A DNA stretch of 64,000 bases from Pseudomonas sediminis (GTDB lineage Bacteria; Pseudomonadota; Gammaproteobacteria; Pseudomonadales; Pseudomonadaceae). A model generated the notes under the pieces. It had not been told where the DNA came from and ran no database searches. It worked only from the letters and a program-made list of their open reading frames with translations. This document shows positions 25,581-33,961 of the stretch, piece by piece (within the stretch, counting starts at the first letter, position 1; the number at the start of each line of letters is the position of its first letter). A program made the position numbers and the translations under genes. The DNA is taken from NCBI RefSeq assembly GCF_002741105.1, contig NZ_NIQU01000006.1, positions 248,001 to 312,000 of the forward strand. Reading direction: 5' to 3'.

Positions 25581-26684
25581 TTACTCCTTGGCGGCCAGTT
25601 CGACGTTGCGATTGTCCCGATCGACCGGGCGCACCTGCTGGCCTTCGCGAAGAATCTGCACCCCGGCGGCGACCACCCAATCGGAAGCGGTCAGCCCCTC
25701 CAGCACCGGCACCCGATCATCACCATAGGCACCGATACGCACCGGACGGCGCTGCACGCGGTGTTCCTTCGGATCGACGACCCAGACGAACGCCTGATCC
25801 TGCTCGGCGCTGAGTGCCGATAGCGGTACCGCCAGCGGTACCTCGCCATTGCTGGCGATGAATACCCGCGCGCTCTGCCCCAACTCAGCCGGCACCTTGC
25901 CTTCGGTGAACGCGACACGTGCGGCGAAAGTGCGCGACTGCGGATCGGCCGCCGGGGCCATCTCGCGGATGCGGCCGGGGAAACGCTGATCAGGCTGCGA
26001 CCACAGTTCGACCTCGACCACCTGACCAATCTCGAAGCGACCAAAGCTCTGTTCCGGCAGGCTGATCGACACCTCACGTTCGCCGTCGGCAGCCAGGGTG
26101 AACACCGTCTGACCAGCCGCCACCACCTGCCCCACCTCAACCACACGACGGGCGATCACGCCGTCCTGTGAGGCGCGCAGCACGGCATAGTCGGTCTGAT
26201 TGCGGGCCACGTCGTATTCGGCCTTGACCTGCTTCAAGCGTGCTTCGCCGGAACGGTATTGGTTTTCGACGTTGTCGAACTGCGAACGGCTGACCAGATT
26301 GCGCTCAAGCAGCTTCTTGTAGCGCTCACGCTCGGCGCGCACGGTCTGCAGGTTGGCCTCGGCTGCCGCCATCTGCGCGCGAGTGGCCTCCAGTTGCAGG
26401 CGCACGTCTTGCGGATCCAGTTCGGCCAGGGCCTGATCCTTCTTCACCCGGTCACCGACATCCACCGTGCGCTTGCTCACCTTGCCGGCGATGCGGAAGG
26501 CCAGCTCCGGCTCGTAGCGTGCGCGCACCTCACCCGGATAGCTGTCGACCAGCGCGGTCGCCGGCTGCGGCTGCACCACCATGGCAGGACGGATCGGCTG
26601 CTCCGCCTGCTCGGTATTACCGCAGGCAGACAACAGAAATGCGAGACCCAAAGACGCAACGAGCGGGAGAACGTGGCGAGACAT
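25581..26684 (-). CDS. mexJ: RND efflux periplasmic adaptor lipoprotein (MexJ-like)
   Basis: Membrane-fusion protein of 367 residues with lipobox LLSAC. The barrel-sandwich (lipoyl-like) halves flank an alpha hairpin at about residues 85-155 (QLEATRAQMAAAEANLQ ... RSGEARLKQVKAEYDVA). Beta-barrel and membrane-proximal domains follow. It couples the permease to an outer-membrane channel. The ATG at 26684 has an AAAGG box; the upstream in-frame ATG lacks a signal sequence. It is the first gene of the two-gene efflux operon. Confidence 0.82.
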   Translation of the reverse strand: MSRHVLPLVASLGLAFLLSACGNTEQAEQPIRPAMVVQPQPATALVDSYPGEVRARYEPELAFRIAGKVSKRTVDVGDRVKKDQALAELDPQDVRLQLEATRAQMAAAEANLQTVRAERERYKKLLERNLVSRSQFDNVENQYRSGEARLKQVKAEYDVARNQTDYAVLRASQDGVIARRVVEVGQVVAAGQTVFTLAADGEREVSISLPEQSFGRFEIGQVVEVELWSQPDQRFPGRIREMAPAADPQSRTFAARVAFTEGKVPAELGQSARVFIASNGEVPLAVPLSALSAEQDQAFVWVVDPKEHRVQRRPVRIGAYGDDRVPVLEGLTASDWVVAAGVQILREGQQVRPVDRDNRNVELAAKE

Positions 26685-26771
26685 GTGCAAGACCTTTCGG
26701 AGAAGGTTTCGGGCCACCCCAAAGCTGACTGACTAGTCGACGCCTTTGGAGATATCCCTTGGAATATTTGT

Positions 26772-26807
26772 ACTGGCGGGTATAGTAAAAATAGCAAACT
26801 CGCCAGT
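26772..26807. promoter_or_regulatory. Candidate MexL operator between mexJ and mexL
   Basis: ACTGGCG (26772-26778) and its exact complement CGCCAGT (26801-26807) bracket an A/T-rich centre in the 142-bp divergent region. On the minus strand the repeat spans the likely mexJ promoter spacer (CTGGAC, 18 bases, TACTAT). On the plus strand it lies 20 bases before the mexL ATG. One site could therefore control both directions. Confidence 0.5.
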
Positions 26808-26826
26808 CCAGTATTAAAATTCGCCA

Positions 26827-27462
26827 ATGCCTGACAAGTTGTTACAACCTTCCGGCCCCGGTCGTCCGAAAGACCCCGCCAAACGTCGCGCCATCCTCGA
26901 GGCAGCCAAGAGCCTGTTCCTGCGTAATGGTTATGACGGTAGCAGCATGGACGCCATCGCTGCCGAGGCGGGCGTTTCCAAGCTCACGGTGTACAGCCAC
27001 TTCACCGACAAGGAGACCCTGTTCTCCGCGGCGATCAAGGCCAAATGCGAAGAGCAACTCCCCGAACTGTTGTTCGAGCTACCGGACAACGTACCGCTGG
27101 AAAGCCAGTTGATGGGCATTGCGCGCGGCTTCCTGGCACTGGTCAACAGCCGCGAATCGGTGGAGATGCACCGGATGATGGTGAACCTGGCCAGCCAGGG
27201 CTCGAAGCTGTCGCAGATGTTCTACGAAGCTGGCCCAAAGCGGGTTCAGGAAGAGATGGAAGTGCTGCTGCACAAAGCGGCCCAGCGCGGACTGCTGAGC
27301 CTGGACAATCCGCATCTGGCCGCCGACCACTTCTTCAGCCTGCTCAAGGGCGGCGCGCATTTCCGCCTGCTGATCGGCTGTGGCGAGCCGCTTGAGGGTG
27401 AAGCCGCGGAACATCATGTGCAGGACGCGGTACAGCTGTTTCTGCGCGCTTTCCGACCCTGA
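26827..27462 (+). CDS. mexL: TetR-family repressor of the efflux operon (MexL-like)
   Basis: TetR/AcrR regulator of 211 residues. The helix-turn-helix lies at about 20-65 (AILEAAKSLFLRNGYDGSSMDAI ... GVSKLTVYSHF). The C-terminal domain is of the AcrR_C ligand-binding type. It is transcribed divergently from the RND operon with a palindrome between them, as for P. aeruginosa MexL (212 residues as I remember it), which represses mexJK and itself. Confidence 0.8.
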   Translation: MPDKLLQPSGPGRPKDPAKRRAILEAAKSLFLRNGYDGSSMDAIAAEAGVSKLTVYSHFTDKETLFSAAIKAKCEEQLPELLFELPDNVPLESQLMGIARGFLALVNSRESVEMHRMMVNLASQGSKLSQMFYEAGPKRVQEEMEVLLHKAAQRGLLSLDNPHLAADHFFSLLKGGAHFRLLIGCGEPLEGEAAEHHVQDAVQLFLRAFRP

Positions 27463-27474
27463 ACCGAGGAGGCG

Positions 27475-28260
27475 CTACGCGTTGGCTTCCAGCTTCTTCT
27501 TCGGGTAGATGTCGTAACGGCTCGACTTGCCTTCCAGCACATAGCCCGGCTTGCTCCCTTCAATGGCCGGCGCCTTGCGTGGGCGCTTGACCACCACGCG
27601 ATGGGTGGCCAGCGCCAGCGCCGCTTCGAGCAACGCCGGCGCATCCAGATCATCACCGACGAACGGACGAAACAGGCGCATTTCCTTCTTCACCAGCGCA
27701 CTCTTGTCACGATGCGGGAACATCGGATCGAGGTAGATCACCTGCGGTGTCTCGTCCTGCCAGTTGCGCATCAGCTCGATGGCATTTCCGGTAAGCAGGC
27801 GCATGCGCGCGACGATGGGCGCCACATCGAAATCCAGCGCCGCACGCTGCAGGCCGTCTTCCAACAGCGCAGCGACCAGCGGCTGACGCTCGATCAGGGT
27901 CATTTCGCAGCCCAGGCTGGCCAGCACGAACGAGTCACGCCCCAGCCCCGCCGTCGCATCGAGAATCCGTGGCCGAATGCCCGATTGCACGCCTACGGCC
28001 TTGGCAATCATCTGCCCACTGCCGCCGCCGAACTGGCGGCGATGCGCCGCAGCCCCCTCGACGAAATCCACCCGCACCGGACCAGGCGCCTTGTCGCCCA
28101 GCTCGACCAGTTGCAGCCCGTCGTCACCCAGTTGCAGGGCGAACTCGGTCTCGCCCTCCTGCGCCAGACCTAAGCGCTGCGCCCAGCGGGCGGCCGCTTC
28201 GGCGTACTGAGGATGCAAGGCTTGGATACGGATGCTGGCGTTGTGCCGCTCGTCGGTCAT
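27475..28260 (-). CDS. rsmJ: 16S rRNA (guanine-1516-N2)-methyltransferase
   Basis: SAM-dependent methyltransferase of 261 residues. The SAM site reads ILDATAGLGRDSFVLASLG and the catalytic block YLDPMFPHRDKSALVKKEM. The segment RVDFVEGAAAHRRQFGGG is typical of RsmJ. The start MTDERHNASI is preferred over an upstream ATG at 28284, though neither has a strong ribosome-binding site. It is convergent with mexL (12 bp apart), as in P. aeruginosa. Confidence 0.92.
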   Translation of the reverse strand: MTDERHNASIRIQALHPQYAEAAARWAQRLGLAQEGETEFALQLGDDGLQLVELGDKAPGPVRVDFVEGAAAHRRQFGGGSGQMIAKAVGVQSGIRPRILDATAGLGRDSFVLASLGCEMTLIERQPLVAALLEDGLQRAALDFDVAPIVARMRLLTGNAIELMRNWQDETPQVIYLDPMFPHRDKSALVKKEMRLFRPFVGDDLDAPALLEAALALATHRVVVKRPRKAPAIEGSKPGYVLEGKSSRYDIYPKKKLEANA

Positions 28261-28366
28261 TGGCTCATTCTGCTCAAAAATCACTCAAAGCACCGGCCAC
28301 ACGGCCGATATCGAAGAAGCGGCATTCTGCCAGACCCGGCCGCCGACAGCCGCATCGAGAGTGAAC

Positions 28367-29134
28367 ATGTTCGACGCCCTCTCCGCCCCACGCCCAAGCA
28401 GCAGCCCCAGCAGCGCTCGTCCTCTCGATGAAGAGCTCGACCGCGCAACGCACGAATCCATCAACTACCAGATTCTGCGGCGCACTCTAGGTATCGAAGA
28501 CGAGCAGAAGCCCGGTGAGATAGCTCGCGAGCTGCGGGAAACCGCCGAGCCACCTGCCGTATCCAGCAGCGCCGCAGTGGTCAGCCAGGCGGTAATCGAG
28601 CAGCGCGGCCTGGAACTGAATGTCAGCGCGGGCCAGGCGCCCCAGCAGGTCGACCCGCTGGTACTGGATATGGCTGGCAACGGTTTCTCCACCAGTGGTC
28701 TTGGCCGCCCGGTGCGTTTCGATCTGGATGCCGACGGCCGTGTGGATTCGATCAGCGCGCCCACCGGTAACAATGCGCTACTGGCGCTGGATCGCAACGG
28801 CAATGGGCGCATCGACGATGGCCGCGAACTATTCGGTGATCAGCATGGGGCTGCCAATGGCTTCGCCGAACTGGCAGGCTTCGACGATAACGGCGACGGC
28901 CGTATCGATGCAGCCGATGCAGTGTTCGACAAACTGCGCCTGCTGCGTTTCGACGCCCAGGGCCGCCAGCAGTTGCAAACGCTTGGCGAAGCCGGTGTCA
29001 GCGCCATCGACCTGCGCGCCCGCGACGTCAGCATCGCCCTCGGCGCTTACGACCAGATCGCCCAGTTGGGCCGATTCGAATTCGCCGATGGGCGCAGCGG
29101 GCAGGCAGCCGACCTGCTGTTGGCCAAACGTTAG
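28367..29134 (+). CDS. EF-hand-type calcium-binding protein of unknown function
   Basis: Protein of 255 residues with no signal peptide and a low-complexity N-terminus. Three DxDxDG-type calcium loops are visible: DLDADGRVD (119-127), DRNGNGRIDDGRELF (142-156) and DDNGDGRIDAADAVF (173-187). The pattern resembles calcium loops in secreted RTX-like and dockerin-like proteins, but no export signal or repeats follow. Its stop overlaps that of the convergent extensin-like gene by 4 bases. Function unknown. Confidence 0.75.
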   Translation: MFDALSAPRPSSSPSSARPLDEELDRATHESINYQILRRTLGIEDEQKPGEIARELRETAEPPAVSSSAAVVSQAVIEQRGLELNVSAGQAPQQVDPLVLDMAGNGFSTSGLGRPVRFDLDADGRVDSISAPTGNNALLALDRNGNGRIDDGRELFGDQHGAANGFAELAGFDDNGDGRIDAADAVFDKLRLLRFDAQGRQQLQTLGEAGVSAIDLRARDVSIALGAYDQIAQLGRFEFADGRSGQAADLLLAKR

Positions 29135-29838
29135 CGGCACATGCGCCACATGCCCATGTCCACGTGAAAATGGTCGCGGTGCGCAGCGTTGTATTCAGGC
29201 CCCAGGGTGACATTGAAGCTGTCACAGGCTGCTTCCTGTACCAGGCGCAGAAAGCGCGCCTTGTCGCCCTGCCCCGGCCAGTCGCGCAGCACGCTGATGT
29301 GCTGGCCGTCGCGCAGTCGGAAGCCGACCATGTCCAGCGCGTTGGCATAGGAATGCTGGCTAGGCCGCTGACTGCCAGCAATGCTGCGACAGGCGAAACT
29401 GCCGACGTGTTCGACACGGGTGACCGGCTGGCCGAACACCGCCTGCGCAGCCGGCTGCAAGCCATGTCGCTCGAACAAAGCGAAGCTCACCGCCAACGGA
29501 CAGGTAGCCATGAAACTGCTGCTCAGGCCAACGCTGGCCCCCTGAATACGCACGGCATTTTCAATCGGGCAGCCAGGATGCGGCGTGCTGTCGGGCAGAC
29601 GGGTAAAACGCAGCTCAGAAGTCGCCAGGGCCAGATCGCATAGCTCACGATCCTCGCTCAGGCGCCAGAGTTTTAAGGGGGTCAGCAGGTTCGGCGTTTC
29701 TCGCACGTCCAGCGGCGCCCAGGGGTTGAAACGCGGCGCCACATCCAGCCAACCACGCCACAGCGCTACCAGCAACGCCGCGCCCAGTAGCACGGAGAGA
29801 AACAGCAAACGGCCGATTATCCGTATCAGCATATCCAT
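29131..29838 (-). CDS. Extensin-like family protein (predicted LAS/M15-type peptidase fold)
   Basis: Membrane-anchored periplasmic protein of 235 residues: an N-terminal helix (about 8-26) and a C-terminal extensin-like domain. HSYANALDMVGF and HRDHFHVDMG supply the His, Asp and His-x-His pattern seen in LAS-type zinc peptidases. Four or more cysteines (ELCDLA, HPGCPIE, SFACRS, EAACDS) probably form disulfides. A role in cell-wall peptide cleavage is inferred. It precedes the DUF72 gene's 3' end by 6 bp on the same strand. Confidence 0.78.
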   Translation of the reverse strand: MDMLIRIIGRLLFLSVLLGAALLVALWRGWLDVAPRFNPWAPLDVRETPNLLTPLKLWRLSEDRELCDLALATSELRFTRLPDSTPHPGCPIENAVRIQGASVGLSSSFMATCPLAVSFALFERHGLQPAAQAVFGQPVTRVEHVGSFACRSIAGSQRPSQHSYANALDMVGFRLRDGQHISVLRDWPGQGDKARFLRLVQEAACDSFNVTLGPEYNAAHRDHFHVDMGMWRMCR

Positions 29839-29844
29839 GCTCCA

Positions 29845-30714
29845 TCAGAGTAAGCCAAGCTGCTCCAGTTCCGGCTCCGTCTGCAACACCGGCAGTTCGG
29901 GCAAGCCAGGCAGGCGCTGCATCAGCTGCTCATGAAAACGCCGCGCCAGCTCCGGTGCCAGGCGGTTGTCCGAGGTATGGGCGAAGACATAAGGGCGCAG
30001 CCCCTGTTCGATCCAGCCGGCAACCTTGTCCAGCCAGGGCAGCATGAAGGGGTCATTGGCCAACAACTCGGGATGGCCGATGAAGCGCAACTGCGGGCTC
30101 TGACTGAACGCGGTAGGCCGAGTCGGCAAGCGCGGCTTCTTGGCTTGCGCATGCAGCACGGCGGGCTCCTGCGAATCGCAGCTGAACAGCGCACGCGAAT
30201 CCAGACAGATGCGCTCTATACCACGCTCGTGCAACAGGCGATTGAGCACGCGCTCGGCATCGCCCTTGGCGAAGAACTCCGGGTGGCGCACCTCTATCGC
30301 CAGCGGCCAATCACGCCACTGCTCGATGAACGTTGCCAGCTCCGCCAACCGCGACGGGCCGAAGCTGGCCGGCAGTTGCAGCCAGTATGGCGCCACCCGT
30401 TCGCCGAGCGGCGCCAGCAACTGGCGAAACTGCGTGACTTCATCCAGTTGCTGGCAAAGATCCTCGCTATGGCTGATGTCTCGCGGCAACTTGGCGCAGA
30501 ACCGAAAGTGCGCCGGCATGGCCTGCGCCCAGCGCGCCACTGTTTGCTCGCTGGGTCTGGCATAGAACGTGGTGTTGCCTTCCACCACGTTGAATACCTC
30601 GGTGTAGCGGCTGAGAAACTCGGTTGGCCGGGTATCCTGCGGATACAGCGTGGCGCGCCAGGCCGCTTCGCTCCAGGATGGACAACCGAGGTAATAGGGA
30701 AGCGCAGCGCTCAT
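29845..30714 (-). CDS. DUF72 (YecE-like) TIM-barrel protein
   Basis: Protein of 289 residues with YYLGCPSWSEAAWRATLYP at the N-terminus and the family blocks VEGNTTFYARPSEQTVARWA and FRFCAKLPRDISH. It also has LAIEVRHPEFF. The DUF72 fold is a TIM barrel of unknown biochemical activity, sometimes found next to Fe-S proteins. Downstream on the same strand, 6 bp away, is the extensin-like gene, suggesting an operon. Confidence 0.85.
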   Translation of the reverse strand: MSAALPYYLGCPSWSEAAWRATLYPQDTRPTEFLSRYTEVFNVVEGNTTFYARPSEQTVARWAQAMPAHFRFCAKLPRDISHSEDLCQQLDEVTQFRQLLAPLGERVAPYWLQLPASFGPSRLAELATFIEQWRDWPLAIEVRHPEFFAKGDAERVLNRLLHERGIERICLDSRALFSCDSQEPAVLHAQAKKPRLPTRPTAFSQSPQLRFIGHPELLANDPFMLPWLDKVAGWIEQGLRPYVFAHTSDNRLAPELARRFHEQLMQRLPGLPELPVLQTEPELEQLGLL

Positions 30715-30756
30715 CGATCGGTTTAGCGGGCCTGGCTGAGAGGGTATGAAACGGGG

Positions 30757-31101
30757 TTACGCGTAGAGATCGAGCCCGAGCACTTCCTGCGCATCGTAAT
30801 CGCTGGCGTAAGCGGCGGTGGTGCTGTAGCTGGCCAACGCCTGAGTAGCACGGTTGCTCAGCGCAGGCTGTGGATAACCGAGATCCTGCGAACGGGTCGG
30901 CAGGCTGTCGGTGTTACTGCTGCTGGCCTGTACGCGGCGAATCTGCGGCGCCTGCTCCAGCCCCTGGCTACTGGCGGGTGCAGCCGGTTGTTCACGCTGA
31001 GCCTCGACCTCCCGCTGTGCCTCGCGATAGGGCGTGACCGCGGTGCCCGAACGGGGGCCACGATCTGGCGAGTAGGAGGGTAAGTAACCGTCGATCCGCA
31101 T
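30757..31101 (-). CDS. Conserved hypothetical protein, 114 residues
   Basis: Not recognised to a family. It starts MRIDGYLPSYSPDRGPRSG and is rich in Pro, Ser, Gln and Ala, with an acidic C-terminus (DYDAQEVLGLDLYA). There is no signal peptide or membrane segment. It is likely disordered. A gene of this kind sits near tsaB in other pseudomonads as I remember, which supports it being real. It is followed by the DUF72 gene 42 bp downstream. Confidence 0.6.
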   Translation of the reverse strand: MRIDGYLPSYSPDRGPRSGTAVTPYREAQREVEAQREQPAAPASSQGLEQAPQIRRVQASSSNTDSLPTRSQDLGYPQPALSNRATQALASYSTTAAYASDYDAQEVLGLDLYA

Positions 31102-31214
31102 CTAGGACTGCTCGGTGGGCTCGGCTGAACAAGGGACAGTGCTGGCAATGTAGCGGCGGCCTGCGTCGTTGGCAAATGCCAAGGGAATACTGACGTCAAG
31201 CATCCGACCAGCTG

Positions 31215-31898
31215 TCATGCCGGCGGTGCTTTCGGCGTGGCGACCTGATCACGCAGGTACACCGGTTGCGCCTGATCAGCCGGCAACGCCTCGCCACGGG
31301 CCCAGGCAAAACGAGCCAGGCTCAGCAAGTCTTCGGCATGCGGCAGCAAGCTGCCATCCATGCCCACAGGCCTGAGGGCGATACGCGCGGCGAAGGTGCC
31401 CCAGCCCGTGCCGGCGCCGAACCACTCACCATCGCTGCCACGCGGCGCTTCAGCTTGCTCCGGCGGCAACACCGCTTCCTGGCCAAGCAGGCGCATCTCG
31501 CCGGCTTCTGCGCGGTAGCAACCCCAGTAAACCTCGTCCATGCGCGCGTCGATGGCGGCGGCAACCTGAGTCGCGCCCTGCTCACGCAGCGCGCGCTGGG
31601 CCAGCACGGCCAGATTGGAAACCGGCAGCACCGGTCGATCCAGTGCAAAGGCCAGGCCCTGTACCACGCCGATAGCGATACGCACCCCGGTGAACGCACC
31701 CGGACCACGGCCGAAGGCAATGGCATCGAGTGCCGAAGCGGCGATACCCGCCTCACCCAGCAGTTGCTGAATCATCGGCAACAGACGCTGCGCGTGCATA
31801 CGCGGGGCGACTTCGTAGTGGCTGAGCACGCGACCATCATGCAGCAGCGCGACGGAGCAGGCTTCGGTGGCGGTATCGAGGGCCAGGAGAGTGGTCAT
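31215..31898 (-). CDS. tsaB: tRNA threonylcarbamoyladenosine biosynthesis protein TsaB
   Basis: ASKHA-fold protein of 227 residues starting TTLLALDTATEACSVALL. It contains AIAFGRGPGAFTGVRIAIGVVQGLAFAL, the family signature. TsaB dimerises with TsaD and works with TsaE to make t6A37 in tRNAs reading ANN codons. It is followed by the 114-residue gene and preceded by a terminator, with adk nearby as in P. aeruginosa. Confidence 0.93.
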   Translation of the reverse strand: MTTLLALDTATEACSVALLHDGRVLSHYEVAPRMHAQRLLPMIQQLLGEAGIAASALDAIAFGRGPGAFTGVRIAIGVVQGLAFALDRPVLPVSNLAVLAQRALREQGATQVAAAIDARMDEVYWGCYRAEAGEMRLLGQEAVLPPEQAEAPRGSDGEWFGAGTGWGTFAARIALRPVGMDGSLLPHAEDLLSLARFAWARGEALPADQAQPVYLRDQVATPKAPPA

Positions 31899-31917
31899 TG
31901 CATTCGGACAGCTGAAG

Positions 31918-31944
31918 AAAAAAGAGCCGGCATTAGACCGGCTC
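31918..31944 (-). terminator. Terminator of the acid phosphatase transcript
   Basis: On the minus strand GAGCCGG, a 7-base loop, CCGGCTC and six T residues lie between the phosphatase gene and tsaB, beyond repeat copy 3. Confidence 0.8.
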
Positions 31945-32008
31945 GAAGACATTTTTTCCAGCACCATGTCGGCGCCCGACTTGCGCCGAGCGACCGATGG
32001 GCACCCTT

Positions 32009-32149
32009 AGAGCCTGCTCAAAGTCTCGCGAGCTAGAGCAATGCAAGGCAAAAACAGGCGAGAAAGCGGAGTGTACTTTTGTACATGAGCATTTCGAGCC
32101 TGTTTTTAACGCGGCAGGGCCGACGCGCAGCAGACTTTGAACAGGCTCT
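32009..32149 (-). repeat. Structured stop-codon-linked repeat, copy 3 (minimal form)
   Basis: 141 bp, the shortest and cleanest copy. Outer arms AGAGCCTGCTCAAAGT (32009-32024) and ACTTTGAACAGGCTCT (32134-32149) pair with one mismatch. Inner arms AAAAACAGGC (32050-32059) and GCCTGTTTTT (32098-32107) pair perfectly, and GTAC / GTAC closes the tip. The last base is the first plus-strand base of the phosphatase stop codon TTA. Confidence 0.85.
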
Positions 32150-32910
32150 TACCAGGGCTCGACTACCGGCTCGGCCTCCCAGCCTTTGAGCGGCGCTTTG
32201 GACCAGGTGCCGTATCCGGCATTGGGGAACACGATCCACTCCACACCCCACTTGTCCGACTCTTCGGCAACGGTCTTGCGCTGCGCATCGAGCGGCGTTT
32301 TGCGGAAACGCGCATCGAAGTCATGCAGCGTATCGCCCAGCAGCATGATGATCTGGTGATCGGCACTGACGATGGCGCGACGCTCGACCTTGGGCGGCCC
32401 GAGCAGCAGCACGCTCTCTTCCGATACCTGCGGCAGGCCCAGTTTGCTCAGGGTGGCCAGGGTGTATTTCTTCTGCTCGTCGGCACGATCGGAGACGTAG
32501 CGGATGGTCACGCCGAGCTTGTCGGCATGCTCGAGAAACTTCTTCGCGCCAGGGATCAGCTCCGGCGTACCGTCACGTTCCCATGGCAGCCAGGTGTCCC
32601 AGGCATCGTACTGATGACAGTTGGCCAGATCGCGCGCCAGCAGCGCGCTGTTGTCGATCACGGTTTCGTCGAGGTCGGTGACGATGGCCAGCTTCGAGGG
32701 ATCCTTCGCCGCCGCCACAGCCTTGTCGAGCTTCTCCGTGGCGATGTTGTAGGCCTGCAGTTGCAGCGCCTGGACCTCTGCGGACTGCTGCTGAAAGCGC
32801 AAACCCATGGTGAATTCGGCGACGGAACAATCTTCTTTGCTGTCAGCAAATGCCAGCGGAGTGGCCAGCAGCGATACCGCAAGGCCCAGCCAGATGCGTT
32901 TCTCGGTCAT
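32149..32910 (-). CDS. Secreted HAD-superfamily acid phosphatase (class B/e(P4)-like)
   Basis: Protein of 253 residues with signal peptide ending ATPLAFA. The HAD nucleophile motif is TDLDETVIDNS (Asp79, Asp81); later ones are RYVSDRADEQKK and LLGDTLHDF. The family covers periplasmic or outer-membrane acid phosphatases that release phosphate from nucleotides. There is no lipobox, so it should be soluble in the periplasm. The gene ends at repeat copy 3. Confidence 0.85.
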   Translation of the reverse strand: MTEKRIWLGLAVSLLATPLAFADSKEDCSVAEFTMGLRFQQQSAEVQALQLQAYNIATEKLDKAVAAAKDPSKLAIVTDLDETVIDNSALLARDLANCHQYDAWDTWLPWERDGTPELIPGAKKFLEHADKLGVTIRYVSDRADEQKKYTLATLSKLGLPQVSEESVLLLGPPKVERRAIVSADHQIIMLLGDTLHDFDARFRKTPLDAQRKTVAEESDKWGVEWIVFPNAGYGTWSKAPLKGWEAEPVVEPW

Positions 32911-33042
32911 TGAATGCCCTCTTCCTTATAGGTTATCGACACGCCCCGGCGCCGGCCGGAGGCTGCATCGTCGATATTAGTCGGCCCGCATTGCGCGGCC
33001 ATGCTTGAGAGCGACCAGAACGTATCAGGTTCCATAAACGAG

Positions 33043-33064
33043 CAAGGCCCCTTTCGGGGCCTTG
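33043..33064 (-). terminator. Hairpin downstream of adk
   Basis: CAAGGCCCC, loop TTTC, GGGGCCTTG, 27 bases after the adk stop. The T-tract on the minus strand is weak (GCTCGTTTA). Confidence 0.6.
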
Positions 33065-33090
33065 TTGCGATGACACTCGGCGAGCTGGAC

Positions 33091-33738
33091 TCAGCCCAGG
33101 GCTGCCAGGGTCTTCGCGGTGATTTCTTCGACGCTGCCGACACCCGGGATATGACTGTATTTCGGGGTACCGGATGCAGCGGAGAGCTTCTGATAGAAGT
33201 CCACCAGCGGCTTGGTCTGCGAATGATAGACGGACAGGCGATGACGCACGGTTTCTTCCTTGTCGTCTTCGCGCTGGACCAGTTCCTCACCGCTGATATC
33301 GTCCTTGCCGGCAACCTTCGGCGGGTTGTACTCGGTGTGGTAGACACGGCCGGAAGCCGGGTGAACGCGACGGCCAGACAGACGCTTGACGATCTCTTCG
33401 TCTTCCACGGCAATCTCGACCACGTGATCGAGAGCGACGCCAGCATCACGCAGCGCTTCGGCTTGCGGAATGGTGCGCGGGAAGCCGTCGAACAGGAAGC
33501 CATTGGCGCAATCGGCCTGAGCGATGCGCTCCTTGACCAGATTGATGATCAGGTCGTCGGAGACCAGACCACCGGCATCCATCACGCTCTTGGCCTTCAG
33601 GCCGAGCTCGGTGCCAGCCTTGACCGCAGCACGCAGCATGTCACCAGTGGAGATTTGCGGAATGCCGAATTTCTCGGTGATGTAGCGAGCCTGGGTACCT
33701 TTGCCGGCACCGGGCGCCCCCAGCAGAATCACGCGCAT
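33091..33738 (-). CDS. adk: Adenylate kinase
   Basis: Long-form adenylate kinase of 215 residues interconverting ATP + AMP and 2 ADP. P-loop GAPGAGKGT (7-15), FLFDGFPRTIPQA and a LID domain lacking the zinc cysteines (RRVHPASGRVYH). GAGGAG precedes the ATG at 33738. Its order with tsaB and ppc is conserved in Pseudomonas. Confidence 0.97.
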   Translation of the reverse strand: MRVILLGAPGAGKGTQARYITEKFGIPQISTGDMLRAAVKAGTELGLKAKSVMDAGGLVSDDLIINLVKERIAQADCANGFLFDGFPRTIPQAEALRDAGVALDHVVEIAVEDEEIVKRLSGRRVHPASGRVYHTEYNPPKVAGKDDISGEELVQREDDKEETVRHRLSVYHSQTKPLVDFYQKLSAASGTPKYSHIPGVGSVEEITAKTLAALG

Positions 33739-33961
33739 CGATGTGCTCCTCAAGAGTTATGTAGTAATCGGTCGGACTCGCCTCGTGGGGCCAATCTCTT
33801 GAATGTAGTGCGGCTGCCGTAGCGGCCAAAAGGCTGCTCAAGATACACAGCGCACCCCAGGCGCACAAGCCGCCAAAAGTCGGATAAAACCCCTCCTCCT
33901 GACGGCCTGAATCCGGCATATGACGCTGGCCAGGCATATGCCGACCAGCACCTGCCGCCCT

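Noticed and set aside
22716..25823. Long plus-strand frames opposite the RND permease and adaptor
   Set aside because: Composition is typical of antisense shadows (His, Gln, Arg and Ala rich) with no start signal.
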